DNA from: Mesorhizobium sp. M3A.F.Ca.ET.080.04.2.1
GTDB lineage: Bacteria; Pseudomonadota; Alphaproteobacteria; Rhizobiales; Rhizobiaceae
Assembly (NCBI RefSeq): GCF_003952525.1
Contig: NZ_CP034451.1
Span: 4,688,501 to 4,752,500 of the forward strand
DNA: 64,000 bases
Direction: 5' to 3'
Program-made: the position numbers and the translations under genes
Shown here: in pieces, positions 10,180 to 19,510 of the stretch
Layout: each line of letters starts with the position of its first letter
Position numbering within the stretch: the stretch's first letter is position 1
Notes under the pieces: model-generated
Databases searched by the model: none
Seen by the model: only the letters and a program-made list of their open reading frames with translations
What the model was told of the DNA's origin: nothing

Positions 10180-12543
10180 TTACGATCTTGGTCTTTCCTT
10201 CTTGGGATCATAATGGGCGAAGGGCACGATGCGGGCCGGCAGGCGCTTCTGGTGGCCGTCGAGCTTTCCAATCTCGACCTCGGTGCCGACTTCGGCGTGG
10301 GTCGCGTCGATACGGGCTAGCGCGATGTTCTTCTTCAGCACAGGCGAGCGCGTCGACGACGTGACGACGCCGATCTGGGCGCGGCCAATATGGATGCAGT
10401 CCCCGTGTCCGACGGCGACGTTCGAATCGATATCGAGGCCGACGAGCTTGTGCCGGGGATGCTCCTTGCGCCGAATAAGCGCGTCACGACCGATGAAGTC
10501 GTCCGTCTTGGTCTTGAGCGGAACGGTAAATCCGATCCCGGCTTCGAACGGATCGGTCTGATCGGAGAATTCGTAGTTCGCAAAGATAAGCCCCGCTTCG
10601 ATGCGCACCATGTCCAGTGCGGCCAGCCCCATGGACTTCAGTCCGTGCGGCTGGCCGGCCTCCCACACGGCGTCGAAAACCTTTTCTGCATCGCGCGGGT
10701 GGCACCAGACCTCATAGCCGAGTTCGCCGGTGTATCCGGTGCGCGACACCAAGATCGGAACGCCCTCCGCGTCGCCGATGCGGCCGATCGTGAAGCGGAA
10801 CCATTCGAGCTCGGTCAGCGCCGGCTGGTGAGGTGGTGTCCGGACGATATCCTTGAGGACATCGCGGCTCCGAGGCCCCTGGACGGCGATGTTGTGCAAC
10901 TGGTCGGTCGAAGAGCGGATCAATACTCTTAGGCCGAGCTTCTCAGCCTGCTCGCGCAGCCAGACGCCGGAATAATCGTCACCGCAGATCCAGCGGAAAT
11001 TGTCCTTGCCAAGCCGCAGCAGCGTGCCGTCGTCGATCATGCCGCCATGCTCGTAGCACATGGCGGTGTAGACCACTTGCCCGACTCCCAGCTTCCTGAC
11101 GTCGCGGGTGAGCGTGTACTGCATCAGGGTTTCAGAGTCCGGACCAGTCACCTCGAATTTGCGGAGCGCCGAGAGGTCCATCACGACCGCCTTTTCACGG
11201 CAGGCCCAATACTCCTCGATGGCGCCTTCGCTGGAAAATTCCTGGGGCAGCCAAAAACCCTTGTAGTCGACGAAATTGCGCGTGTGCTTCGAGAAGCTGG
11301 AATGGAAGGCTGTCTCACGGGTCATTTTAGGCTCGGCCTCCGGGGTGGTGCGTCGTGCTACCGCACGCTGAAATTTGTTCAGCCCGGAATAGGTCCGGAC
11401 ATGGATGTCAGTCGGATTCCAGCCATTGGCCGGAGTGGTGTCGTCTGGGCAGGCGGAGGACACACAGACGATATCGGTCAACGCCCGCAGCAGCACGTAA
11501 TCGCCCGGGCGTGACCAAGGCTCGTCGGAATACATGACGCCATGGGCATCGATGCCGGTATTGAAGAAGAAGTTGACCGCCATCCAGCCTGCACGGGACG
11601 TCACGCCGTGGGGAGCGAGCGCGTCGTTGAAGTTCTCGGAGCAGTTGATGTGACCCGGGTAGCCGATATCGTCATAGTATTTCGCATAGCAGGCCAGCGC
11701 AAAAGCGTCGTGCCGGCCACAGGTGTCCTGGACCACCTCGACCAGCGGCTCGAAGTCTTGATCGAAATATTTCGCGTGCAGGCCCGGCATCGGGTAGGCA
11801 TGGCCCATCAGCGAGCGGGTGGCGGTGACGTCGAGGGCGAGATCTCGGCCTTTGTCGAGCTTGCGTGCCGAGAAACACTGGAAGTCGGTACACTGGCGAC
11901 CGTCGACGTCGATGATCTGAATATAGTCGCCGGCTTTCACGAAATAGGCTTTGGCCGTGCTCGACCTTACCCTGAGATCAAGCACTGGCTCGGCGAGCGG
12001 ATCAGGCAGTTCAAATCTGCGGACCGAACGTATGGTAGAGCGCCGGACCAGGACTTCCAGCGGGGTCGTGGTGTCCTGGCCATCGACCGCCATGGGCGCC
12101 CCTGGCGCAGCCACCGCCAGCATGCCCTCGCGCCCGACGATGAAGCTCTGTTCCGCTCCGGCAGGAGTACCGCTGTCGAAAAACCGCACCGCCTCGGCGC
12201 GGCCAAGATCGATGTTGCGCTGCGCAAGGCCAAGCCGGAACTTCTGCAGGCTCTCGTCACCCTGGGCAAGCAGTGCCTTCAAGCCGGAGGCATCGCTGTT
12301 GGTGGGCGCACCGAGGATGCCGGGATCGGTCCGCCCCTGGGCGTCAAAGCTCACCAGCTCGCACGCCTGGCCGCCTTCGAGATTGCGGATCGTGACGCGG
12401 TCCCCTGCGTCGATTTCGATCAGTGCGGCGCCCGAGCCGGGGACTTGATAACGCTCCAGGCCGGGCGCGAGCAGCCCAGGCTGGAGGATCAGGCTGGCTT
12501 TCGGCGGGCCCATCGTCACGGCAGGATAGTCCGCAAGCGTCAT
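10180..12543 (-). CDS. tdm: Trimethylamine N-oxide demethylase/aldolase
   Basis: A 787-residue two-domain enzyme that splits TMAO into dimethylamine and formaldehyde. Residues about 1-400 form a DUF1989-type domain; residues about 410-787 form a GcvT-like tetrahydrofolate-binding domain that can capture the C1 unit. Cysteines 285, 301 and 365 have spacings of 16 and 64. As I recall, these equal the spacings of the three zinc-binding cysteines of Methylocella silvestris Tdm (263, 279, 343), offset by 22 residues. It is encoded downstream of tmm and a GlxA regulator on the same strand. Without the N-terminal half it would be read as a plain aminomethyltransferase, but the fusion and the tmm neighbour settle the call. 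Confidence 0.93.
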   Translation of the reverse strand: MTLADYPAVTMGPPKASLILQPGLLAPGLERYQVPGSGAALIEIDAGDRVTIRNLEGGQACELVSFDAQGRTDPGILGAPTNSDASGLKALLAQGDESLQKFRLGLAQRNIDLGRAEAVRFFDSGTPAGAEQSFIVGREGMLAVAAPGAPMAVDGQDTTTPLEVLVRRSTIRSVRRFELPDPLAEPVLDLRVRSSTAKAYFVKAGDYIQIIDVDGRQCTDFQCFSARKLDKGRDLALDVTATRSLMGHAYPMPGLHAKYFDQDFEPLVEVVQDTCGRHDAFALACYAKYYDDIGYPGHINCSENFNDALAPHGVTSRAGWMAVNFFFNTGIDAHGVMYSDEPWSRPGDYVLLRALTDIVCVSSACPDDTTPANGWNPTDIHVRTYSGLNKFQRAVARRTTPEAEPKMTRETAFHSSFSKHTRNFVDYKGFWLPQEFSSEGAIEEYWACREKAVVMDLSALRKFEVTGPDSETLMQYTLTRDVRKLGVGQVVYTAMCYEHGGMIDDGTLLRLGKDNFRWICGDDYSGVWLREQAEKLGLRVLIRSSTDQLHNIAVQGPRSRDVLKDIVRTPPHQPALTELEWFRFTIGRIGDAEGVPILVSRTGYTGELGYEVWCHPRDAEKVFDAVWEAGQPHGLKSMGLAALDMVRIEAGLIFANYEFSDQTDPFEAGIGFTVPLKTKTDDFIGRDALIRRKEHPRHKLVGLDIDSNVAVGHGDCIHIGRAQIGVVTSSTRSPVLKKNIALARIDATHAEVGTEVEIGKLDGHQKRLPARIVPFAHYDPKKERPRS

Positions 12544-12616
12544 TACCGCCTCCCATGGCCAGGTGCACGATCGACGAGCACCCCTGATTGCATCCCTGAA
12601 GCAGCCGCAACGAACC

Positions 12617-13681
12617 TCATCCGGCCATTGAAAATCTTCGTTGGGACGTCCCGCCGTGATCCACTCCCAGCGCCGGATTCATACGATGGCTGCGCCCGCT
12701 CGCGCGGGCTGCCAATCGTGTTTGATGCGGAGCGCATCCGTAGGCTTCGCGATAGACCTTGGAGAAGTGCGATGGCGAGATAAACCCACATGCCACCGCA
12801 ACTTCCACGACCGGCAGATTTGTGCTCACAAGAAGCAGGTGCCCGCGCTCCAGACGAAGCTCCAGGTAATATCGGTTGGGCGAGCGTCCCAGCTCCCTCT
12901 CGAAAAGTCTTTCGATCTGCCGGCGCGATATTCCGCTCAACGCCACGAGTTCGTCGACCGGCATCGGATCATCCAGGCTTGCCTCCATCAGGCCGATGAC
13001 CTTCATCACCGCCTTGTGGTTGAGCTTGACACGCGAATGAAGCGGCAGGCGTTGCCGGTCTCCGGCCGAGCGCATGCGGAAGGCGATAGCCTTTTCACAG
13101 ATGCGATTGACCACGATCGAACCATGGTCGCGCTCGACCAAGTGCAAGAACATGTCGAACGGCGCATCCCCACCCGAGCAGCTATGCAGGTCCCCGTCGT
13201 GTTCAAACGCCGTTTGAGTGGATTCTACGCCCGGAAACTGCTCGCAAAACAGCGGAAGCTGTTCCCAGTGGACTGCACAACGGCGCCCGTCCGCCAGTCC
13301 GGCCCGCGCAGCAACGACAGTGCCGCTGCCGATGCAAATCAGGGGAATGCGGCGCATGCGGCATTCCCTTAGCCACGCATCGAGTTGCCTGTCCGGGCGC
13401 GGGATCGAGCTGCCGCCGCAGATCACGGCGGCCGAGGTCAAGTTCGATTTCTGGGTTCTCTCCCGCTCATTTCTCAGGCTGGAGTCGATGCTGACAGTCA
13501 GCCCGCAGTTCGACATGACCGGTTGACCATCCTCCGATACGACCTGCCAGCCGTAGACGTTCCTGCCGACCGCGTCATTGGCCAACCGCAGTACTTCTAT
13601 CGCGCAGGAGAAAGCTTGAAGCGAAAAGCCAGGCAAAAGATAGAAACTAAACGATCTGTGCGCCGTGTGTGCAGTCAGCAT
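12617..13681 (-). CDS. GlxA/AraC-family regulator, tmm-tdm module
   Basis: A 354-residue regulator with an N-terminal DJ-1/PfpI-like domain (about 1-190) and a C-terminal AraC double helix-turn-helix (about 230-330; GISRRQIERLFERELGRSPNRYYLELRL then GFISPSHFSKVYREAYG). Family members such as GbdR sense quaternary-ammonium catabolites. The start at 13681 follows AGGAGGAAGCCTGG, an excellent ribosome site. It lies between tmm (143 bp upstream) and tdm (73 bp downstream) on the same strand, so it probably controls TMA/TMAO breakdown and may be cotranscribed with it. The ligand is unknown. Confidence 0.85.
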   Translation of the reverse strand: MLTAHTAHRSFSFYLLPGFSLQAFSCAIEVLRLANDAVGRNVYGWQVVSEDGQPVMSNCGLTVSIDSSLRNERERTQKSNLTSAAVICGGSSIPRPDRQLDAWLRECRMRRIPLICIGSGTVVAARAGLADGRRCAVHWEQLPLFCEQFPGVESTQTAFEHDGDLHSCSGGDAPFDMFLHLVERDHGSIVVNRICEKAIAFRMRSAGDRQRLPLHSRVKLNHKAVMKVIGLMEASLDDPMPVDELVALSGISRRQIERLFERELGRSPNRYYLELRLERGHLLLVSTNLPVVEVAVACGFISPSHFSKVYREAYGCAPHQTRLAARASGRSHRMNPALGVDHGGTSQRRFSMAG

Positions 13682-13751
13682 CCAGGCTTCCTCCTCATCT
13701 TTGCCACCCTCTACCGCCGAACCGTGGGAGTGGTTCTCGTTTCTCCTCTCC

Positions 13752-13803
13752 CCGGAACTATGCGCGAGCACGTCATGGCGTGACGATTCGAGGAGTTCCG
13801 GGA
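13752..13803. promoter_or_regulatory. Inverted repeat in tmm-glxA gap
   Basis: CCCGGAACT (13752-13760) faces AGTTCCGGG (13795-13803), a perfect 9-bp inverted repeat with a 34-nt loop, lying between the tmm stop and the GlxA-1 start. It could be an intercistronic hairpin or a regulator site. There is no T-run, so a simple terminator is less likely. Confidence 0.4.
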
Positions 13804-13824
13804 CGGGTCGCAGCGCGATGCACG

Positions 13825-15165
13825 TCAGTTGCGCAGATAACTCTGCATCGTATCATCGAGCGCATCTTTCCACGGCGTATGATGCTTCGGGGCCATGGTA
13901 CCGGTCATGACCGATCGGTAGCTGTTGTCGCGGAACGCCATGATGTCCTTGATCTTGTGCTTCTTCCACTGGAAGAAAGCCTCGTCGGCGCCGTCGACAT
14001 CGAAACTTGGATAGTCGGTCTCGGCGATCAGTTCCTTGATATAGTTGCCTTGGTAGCGGATCGCGTCATAGCTGTCCTTCCCGGCATCCTCGGCCGCGAC
14101 CCGCTTCTCGACATCGGCGATCAGATCGTTCTTGGACGCAGGCAGGCTAATCCTGCCGAGGACGACGTCGCGCACCCACCAGGCCTGCGCATCGAACATG
14201 TTGAAGGTGTACCACTGATCCTGCATGCCGAGATAAAACAGCGCCGGGTTGTGGACGTAGACGACGCCCTTATAGAGATCGGCCGTGGCCAACCTGTTGG
14301 CGGTGCGCAGCCGCAACTCGTCCGCCATGAACGGGAAATGGTGCTTGTATCCGGTGCAGAGGATGATCGCATTGACGGTCGCGGTCGAGCCGTCCTTGAA
14401 GGTTGCGACATTGCCCTCGACCTTGGTCAGCAGAGGCACCTCCTTCCAGTTGGCCGGCCACTTGAAGCCCATGGCCTGCGTGCGATGGCTGACGGTGACC
14501 GACTTGCAACCATACTTCCAGCACTGGGAACCGATATCCTCGGCCGAGTAGCTGGTCCCGACGATCAGTATGTCCTGGCCGACAAATTCTCGTGCGTCGC
14601 GGAAGTCGTGTGCATGCAGGATGCGACCATTGAATGTGTCGAACCCGGGGAATTCGGGCACGTTGGGCGTTGAAAAGTGGCCCGACGCGACGATCACGTG
14701 GTCGAATTCTTCCGAGTAGGACCGGTCATTGGGAAGATCTTGCACAAGCACGGTGAACTTGCGGGTCCGCGCATCCCAGCTCACATACCTGACGACGCTG
14801 GAGAAGCGTATCCACGGACGCACGCCCGCCTTCTTCACGCGCCCTTCGATATAATCGAACAACACGGCCCGGGGCGGATAGGAAGCAATCTGTTTGCCGA
14901 AGTGCTCCTCGAAGGTATAGTCCGCGAATTCCAGCCCCTCCTTTGGGCCGTTGGACCAGAGATAGCGATACATCGAGCCATGCACCGGCTCGCCAAATTC
15001 GTCCAGGCCTGTGCGCCAGGTGTAGTTCCACAGCCCTCCCCAATTCTTCTGCTTTTCGAAGCAGACAATCTCCGGAATCTCCGTTTGCGGCGCTGCGGAC
15101 GCGAAGGCGCGCAACTGAGCCAAGCCGGACGGACCGGCACCAATGATTGCAATTCGCTTTCTCAT
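13825..15165 (-). CDS. tmm: Trimethylamine monooxygenase (flavin-containing)
   Basis: A 446-residue class B flavin monooxygenase that oxidises trimethylamine to TMAO with NADPH and O2. The FAD motif IGAGPSG is at residues 7-13. The FMO signature [11 protein letters not shown], the NADPH-binding GTSYSAED segment and the CTGY motif follow in the expected order. Length and sequence closely resemble bacterial Tmm (as in Methylocella). The ATG at 15165 is preceded by GGGAGAA; an ATG 15 bp upstream has no ribosome site. It is followed by a GlxA regulator and tdm, giving the first two steps of TMA breakdown on one strand. Two TGGT-N4-ACCA palindromes lie just upstream. Confidence 0.93.
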   Translation of the reverse strand: MRKRIAIIGAGPSGLAQLRAFASAAPQTEIPEIVCFEKQKNWGGLWNYTWRTGLDEFGEPVHGSMYRYLWSNGPKEGLEFADYTFEEHFGKQIASYPPRAVLFDYIEGRVKKAGVRPWIRFSSVVRYVSWDARTRKFTVLVQDLPNDRSYSEEFDHVIVASGHFSTPNVPEFPGFDTFNGRILHAHDFRDAREFVGQDILIVGTSYSAEDIGSQCWKYGCKSVTVSHRTQAMGFKWPANWKEVPLLTKVEGNVATFKDGSTATVNAIILCTGYKHHFPFMADELRLRTANRLATADLYKGVVYVHNPALFYLGMQDQWYTFNMFDAQAWWVRDVVLGRISLPASKNDLIADVEKRVAAEDAGKDSYDAIRYQGNYIKELIAETDYPSFDVDGADEAFFQWKKHKIKDIMAFRDNSYRSVMTGTMAPKHHTPWKDALDDTMQSYLRN

Positions 15166-15180
15166 GCTAAATTCTCCCAT

Positions 15181-15224
15181 TGGTTTAAACCAGTTTGTGA
15201 TATTGGTTCTTTTGGTTCAGACCA
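15181..15224. promoter_or_regulatory. Paired palindromic operator candidates upstream of tmm
   Basis: TGGTTTAAACCA (15181-15192) and TGGTTCAGACCA (15213-15224) share the form TGGT-N4-ACCA and start 32 bp apart, about three helical turns. They lie 16 bp upstream of the tmm start codon, in the region shared with the divergent binding-protein gene. The shape fits FadR-type GntR operators, and a GntR gene lies 1.4 kb away, but a GlxA site is also possible. Confidence 0.55.
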
Positions 15225-15343
15225 GTTAGGATCGAATTTCGGCCTTTGTCAACAAATATTCATTTAGGGAAAGTCGATTTGCACGTTCGCATCGGTTGCC
15301 GCAACCGGGATCCGGGTGGGGCCTGCGCCCGGAGAAGCGCCCA

Positions 15344-16657
15344 ATGAGCCCGGCCAGTTTCTCGCAACGGCTTGCCGTGAACGCACAAACCAAACGGCTG
15401 AGCGTCGGGGCGCATCAGACCGTCAAGGTAGGTTTTCTCGGGCCGCTCACGGGGCCAATTCGCTCATGGGGGCTACCAGGACTGAATGGCTGTCGCATCT
15501 GGGTGGACTGGATCAACCGCACCGGAGGAATGCTGATCGGGGGAGCCCGCCACAATGTCCAGCTGCTTGCCGAGGATTGTGGCTATGACCCTGAACGGGC
15601 GGCAGAAGGCGCCAGACGCCTGGTGCAGGACCAGGGCGTGGGGCTGCTGATGATGCTGGGTGGCGACACGTTCCGTCCAATCCAGGATTATCTGATGTCC
15701 CGGAAAGTTCTGACCTCGACGCTGCTGCCAAGCGATCTTTCGCCGGACACGCCGTATCTGATCGCCCCAAGCGAAATCCATCCACTCTACAACGTCACGG
15801 CGGTCGAGTGGCTTGCACGCAATCGCCCGGATCTGCGGCGCGTGGCGATGTGCAGCCAGACGGATGCGTTGGGGTTGCCCTCGCTTGCGACCTATCGGGC
15901 GGCCTTTGCCGCGGAGGGCATCGAGGCCGTGGGGGAGGTCCGCTATGCGCCGGAAGCGACAAATGCCGAGGAAATAGTCGGCGCGATGCTGACCCGCGAA
16001 CCAGACATCCTGTGTTGGTGCACGAGCTACGAGCCGATGGTTCACGCATTGACGGTGGCTGCTTTCCGAGCGGGATTCCGGGGGCAGATCATTTCCTGCA
16101 CCGCGGACAACTATCGTCGGCTGGCCGAGAGGACATCCGTCGAGTTCGTCGAGGGTTTCCTGTTCCAGTTTCCGGACTTCGACGATCCAGAGCTCCGCGA
16201 CAAAGCCTTTTTCTTCAATCGGCCGGCCGAATTCTTCGATGAGTACAACCGCCGCTTTCCAGACAGCTGGACAGCCGTTTCATGGGAATATGTGGCCACG
16301 CTCGACCTTTGGCATGCGGCGGTCGAAAAGGCTGGAACGGCAGCGCCGGTCTCGGTTCTCGCGGCAATGAAGCATGGCGGTCTCGGCGAGCACGCTTTTG
16401 GAATAGCCAAATGGTCGGGTTCGGACCTGTTCGGCAATGACAATGCCCTTATCGGTGATTGGCCGGTGGTGCGTATCACCGGCGGCCAGGCTCGAATTGT
16501 GGCTTTCGGGTCGATCCCGGACTGGCTGCGGCGTCACGGGGTCCGATTGCGGCACGAACTGCGCGCGCTTGGACTGATGTGGGATCAGCGTCATTCCATG
16601 CCGAGCGAGTTGCGGATTTCCGCGGGGCTCGCGATGGCCGACGCTCAATCTTCCTGA
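15344..16657 (+). CDS. Periplasmic-binding-fold ligand protein (AmiC/UrtA/LivK type), no signal peptide
   Basis: A 437-residue type I periplasmic-binding-fold protein. KVGFLGPLTGPIRSWGLPGLNG is followed by VQLLAEDCGYDPERAAEGARRLV, as in UrtA, FmdD and AmiC proteins that bind urea or amides. No hydrophobic signal peptide is visible: the N-terminus is polar for about 35 residues, and no transporter genes are adjacent. The ATG at 15344 follows GGAG; a TTG at 15296 adds no signal sequence. It is divergent from tmm and overlaps the convergent GntR gene by 13 bp. A cytosolic amine sensor, as AmiC is for amides, is the most attractive reading; an orphan transporter component is the alternative. Confidence 0.75.
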   Translation: MSPASFSQRLAVNAQTKRLSVGAHQTVKVGFLGPLTGPIRSWGLPGLNGCRIWVDWINRTGGMLIGGARHNVQLLAEDCGYDPERAAEGARRLVQDQGVGLLMMLGGDTFRPIQDYLMSRKVLTSTLLPSDLSPDTPYLIAPSEIHPLYNVTAVEWLARNRPDLRRVAMCSQTDALGLPSLATYRAAFAAEGIEAVGEVRYAPEATNAEEIVGAMLTREPDILCWCTSYEPMVHALTVAAFRAGFRGQIISCTADNYRRLAERTSVEFVEGFLFQFPDFDDPELRDKAFFFNRPAEFFDEYNRRFPDSWTAVSWEYVATLDLWHAAVEKAGTAAPVSVLAAMKHGGLGEHAFGIAKWSGSDLFGNDNALIGDWPVVRITGGQARIVAFGSIPDWLRRHGVRLRHELRALGLMWDQRHSMPSELRISAGLAMADAQSS

Positions 16658-17364
16658 AGGAGGAGCTTTTGTTCTTCGATCAAAAGCAGCTTGGCAAATT
16701 CGACCGCGCTCTCGATGTCGCGCGCAATGATGGCGTTGAGCAACGTATTGTAGCGTCGTTGATAGTCCTGGATCCGGCGAGGTGTCAGATGCCGCCGGTT
16801 GAGCGCGGCGCGAAAGCCTTGGCGACGCGCCTGGATCAACAGGTCATAGCAGGACGCAAGCAACGGGTTGCCCGCTCCGCGGGCTACCTGGCGGTGAAAC
16901 TCTTCCTCGAGCCGGGCAAACTGGGCCGCGTCGGTCTGAACCAGTTCCATCGCAGACAGAATCTCGCCGAGGCCTTCGATGGCTCGCGGCGACATGTTGA
17001 TGATGGCCAGCCGCATCATCTCGGGTTCTATGATTCCGCGCATGACGAGGAGGTCGAGCGGACTGCTCTCCGCAGCGACGCCTCCCGCGGCATCGTCCGG
17101 ACCTGTCTGCCCCGTGACGTAGCTGCCGCTTCCGGCCCGGCGGCGGATAAAGCCGTGCGTTTCGAGTATGTCGAGCGCTTCGCGAACCGTGTTTCGGGCG
17201 ACGCCAAGTTCGCTGGCCAGCGTTCGCTCCGAAGGCAGTCGTTCGTCGGCCGCGTATTGCTGGGAGCGTATGCGCGCCAACAGCGTATCCACCACCACCC
17301 GCACCGTCGCGCCGATCGAGTGATCCGCAATCAGAGCCAATGCCGCATCATGGTTTGGTGGCAT
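16645..17364 (-). CDS. GntR-family regulator, FadR/FCD subfamily
   Basis: A 239-residue regulator. An N-terminal winged helix (about 25-90: YAADERLPSERTLASELGVARNTVREALDILETHGFIRRRAGSGSYV) is followed by an alpha-helical FCD ligand domain whose histidines (EEEFHRQVARGAGN and later) are typical metal/ligand positions. AGGAAGG precedes the ATG at 17364. It is divergent from dmmD across 368 bp, the usual position for the local regulator of the dmm operon. FCD-type ligands are small carboxylates; the effector here is unknown. Confidence 0.88.
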   Translation of the reverse strand: MPPNHDAALALIADHSIGATVRVVVDTLLARIRSQQYAADERLPSERTLASELGVARNTVREALDILETHGFIRRRAGSGSYVTGQTGPDDAAGGVAAESSPLDLLVMRGIIEPEMMRLAIINMSPRAIEGLGEILSAMELVQTDAAQFARLEEEFHRQVARGAGNPLLASCYDLLIQARRQGFRAALNRRHLTPRRIQDYQRRYNTLLNAIIARDIESAVEFAKLLLIEEQKLLLQED

Positions 17365-17732
17365 CCCAACCTTCCTTTCCTGGCGACCGCCGGGAATTCA
17401 TCAGAACTGCGCCATGACGACAATACCGTGATGGCCCCCGATCTTCGCGAGGACGCGCTTTTGCCGTATTTTGCGGCATCCATGCAAGCGCCGACTCCTG
17501 CCCATGCCTGTGGAGATTTCGCTCGTTGGGATGATGAACCTCCGGGTCTGGCGGCGCGTTTTCCACGCTTTGCGGTCGCCTTCGGTGGTTCAGTTCGACA
17601 GCCGGCCCCGCTGCAGCCGCTTTCCGTTCCACATTTTGCTGACAGGAAAAAATTTTTAACAGCATTATTGATTTTCGCGATCGTTTCTCCCAAACTGGTT
17701 GCCAACAACAGAGACAAAATGGGGATAACGAG
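17365..17732. promoter_or_regulatory. Divergent gntR-dmmD promoter region
   Basis: A 368-bp gene-free interval. It holds TTGGTGGCATCCCAA overlapping the gntR start (17355-17369), an A/T-rich block CAGGAAAAAATTTTTAAC at 17643-17660, and TGGTTGCCA at about 17697-17705 shortly before dmmD. No coding sequence is evident. Divergent promoters for gntR and dmmDABC are expected here. Confidence 0.6.
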
Positions 17733-18866
17733 ATGACCAATTCCTGGAGATTTTCCACGCTCGGCGACCGCCATCGCGCGCTTGGTTCGAAGCTTGAAGA
17801 CTGGAGCGGCATGGGCACCGCCTGGCAATATTCGGGCGATCCGGAGCGCGAGTACCTGGCGATCCGCACCAAGGCCGGCCTCATGGACGTTTCCGGCTTG
17901 AAGAAGGTGCATTTGAACGGCCCTGCGGCCACCCACATCATCGACCGCGCCACTACCCGCAACGCCGAGAAGATCATGCCCGGCCGTTCGGTCTATGCGA
18001 CCATGCTGAACGACGCCGGCAAGTTCATCGACGACTGCGTGATCTACCGCATGGGGCCGAACAGCTGGATGGTGGTGCACGGCTCGGGCGGAGCCCATGA
18101 ACAGCTGACCATGGCGGCCACGGGCCGCGACGTTGCCATCCGTTTCGACGACAATCTGCACGATCTGTCGCTGCAAGGGCCGCTCGCCGTCGACTACCTG
18201 CAGAAGCATGTGGAAGGCATCCGGAACCTGAACTACTTCAGCCATATGCACACCTCGCTTTTCGGTCTGCCCGTGACGATCTCGCGTACTGGCTACACCG
18301 GCGAGCGCGGCTATGAGATTTTCTGCCGCGGCCAGGACGCTCCTGCGATCTGGGACCGGATCCTGGAGGAGGGAGCGGGCATGGGCATCATCCCTTGCCG
18401 GTTCACGACGCTCGATCTGCTGAGGGCCGAAAGCTATCTGCTGTTCTTCCCGTACGACAATTCGGAGAAGTATCCCTTCGAGAACGAAGGTCCCGGCGAC
18501 ACGCTGTGGGAACTCGGGCTCGACTTCACCGTCTCGCCCGGCAAGGTGGGCTTCCGCGGCGCCGAGGAACATTACCGCCTGAAGGGCAAGGAGCGCTTCA
18601 AGATCTATGGCGTCAAGCTCGAAGGCAAGACGCCGGCCGAGGAGGGTGCGCCGTTGCTCAAGGACGGCAAAAAGGTCGGCGTGGTGACGATCGGCATGTA
18701 TTCCCGCCTCAACGAGCACAACATCGGCATTGCCCGCATGCCCGTGGAATGCGCGGTCGACGGCGTGAAGATGACGGTTCAGAATTCGACCGGCGAAATT
18801 CCCTGCGTCGCTCATTCGATGCCATTCTTCGATGCGGACAAGAAGCGTCGCACCGCGAAGGGATGA
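17733..18866 (+). CDS. dmmD: DmmD, GcvT-like tetrahydrofolate aminomethyltransferase of dimethylamine breakdown
   Basis: A 377-residue protein of the glycine-cleavage T-protein family. The N-terminal folate-binding domain includes GLMDVSGLKKVHLNGP and LQGPLAVDYLQK; the segment SRTGYTGERGYEIFC is the conserved GcvT signature. In dmmDABC clusters this subunit is thought to pass the methyl carbon released from dimethylamine to tetrahydrofolate. The ATG follows GGGGATAACGAG. It is the first gene of a tight plus-strand operon with dmmA, dmmB and dmmC. Without that context it would be called a generic aminomethyltransferase. Confidence 0.85.
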   Translation: MTNSWRFSTLGDRHRALGSKLEDWSGMGTAWQYSGDPEREYLAIRTKAGLMDVSGLKKVHLNGPAATHIIDRATTRNAEKIMPGRSVYATMLNDAGKFIDDCVIYRMGPNSWMVVHGSGGAHEQLTMAATGRDVAIRFDDNLHDLSLQGPLAVDYLQKHVEGIRNLNYFSHMHTSLFGLPVTISRTGYTGERGYEIFCRGQDAPAIWDRILEEGAGMGIIPCRFTTLDLLRAESYLLFFPYDNSEKYPFENEGPGDTLWELGLDFTVSPGKVGFRGAEEHYRLKGKERFKIYGVKLEGKTPAEEGAPLLKDGKKVGVVTIGMYSRLNEHNIGIARMPVECAVDGVKMTVQNSTGEIPCVAHSMPFFDADKKRRTAKG

Positions 18867-18910
18867 GTTGCGGTGAGAGCCAACCAAAACGGAGCCGAGG
18901 GTCAAAGTCA

Positions 18911-19510
18911 GTGTTAGAAGGCTCGATTCCAAGCCGCCCCGTCTATGGCGTGCTGGAGATACGGCCGGGGCGGCTGCATCTGATGGTCGCCGACGCCGAA
19001 GGCGCCGAGGCGATCCTCGATTTGGCCGCCTCCGCGCCGGCGGATTTCTTCGCCGCGGCTCACATCATTTATCTGCCCAAGAAATCCGGCGACCGGTTCG
19101 TCGCCAGGTTACAGCAACTTGTCCCTGCCCAACTCTATGTCGGGCCGAGCTACGATGCCGCGCTTCCGCGGCTGAGGCGGGTCCTGGCGGGCGCGCATAT
19201 GGGCCTGCAGGTCTACCTGGCGGGAACCGAAGGACTGATGGGGCAGGCGATGTTGGAGGTCACGCAGGCGGGCGTCCCACATTCCGCGATCCAGACGGAG
19301 CACCGCGGCTCGACCGTGCGCCGCGTGCAGTGCGTGCATTGCAAGGGTATCACCGAAGAGGTGACGCACGATCCTTTCCAATGCGCCCATTGCGGGCTGC
19401 ATCTGTTCGTGCGGGATCACTACTCACGCCGCATTGCGGCCTTCCAGGGCGTGCGCGTCGATGCGGAAGATCCCGGCAACATTCCCGAATCGGTGGAGCG
19501 GTTCAGATGA
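18911..19510 (+). CDS. dmmA: Dimethylamine monooxygenase subunit DmmA
   Basis: A small protein of about 199 residues. Its C-terminus carries a rubredoxin/zinc-ribbon-like pair, CVHCKG and CAHCG, separated by about 14 residues, matching the DmmA family that accompanies the haem-containing DmmC. The GTG at 18911 follows GAGGG at good spacing; an ATG at 18863 that overlaps the dmmD stop is the alternative and would add 16 residues of unremarkable sequence. The stop overlaps the dmmB start by 4 bp, implying translational coupling. It probably assists electron transfer or assembly of the monooxygenase. Confidence 0.82.
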   Translation: MLEGSIPSRPVYGVLEIRPGRLHLMVADAEGAEAILDLAASAPADFFAAAHIIYLPKKSGDRFVARLQQLVPAQLYVGPSYDAALPRLRRVLAGAHMGLQVYLAGTEGLMGQAMLEVTQAGVPHSAIQTEHRGSTVRRVQCVHCKGITEEVTHDPFQCAHCGLHLFVRDHYSRRIAAFQGVRVDAEDPGNIPESVERFR

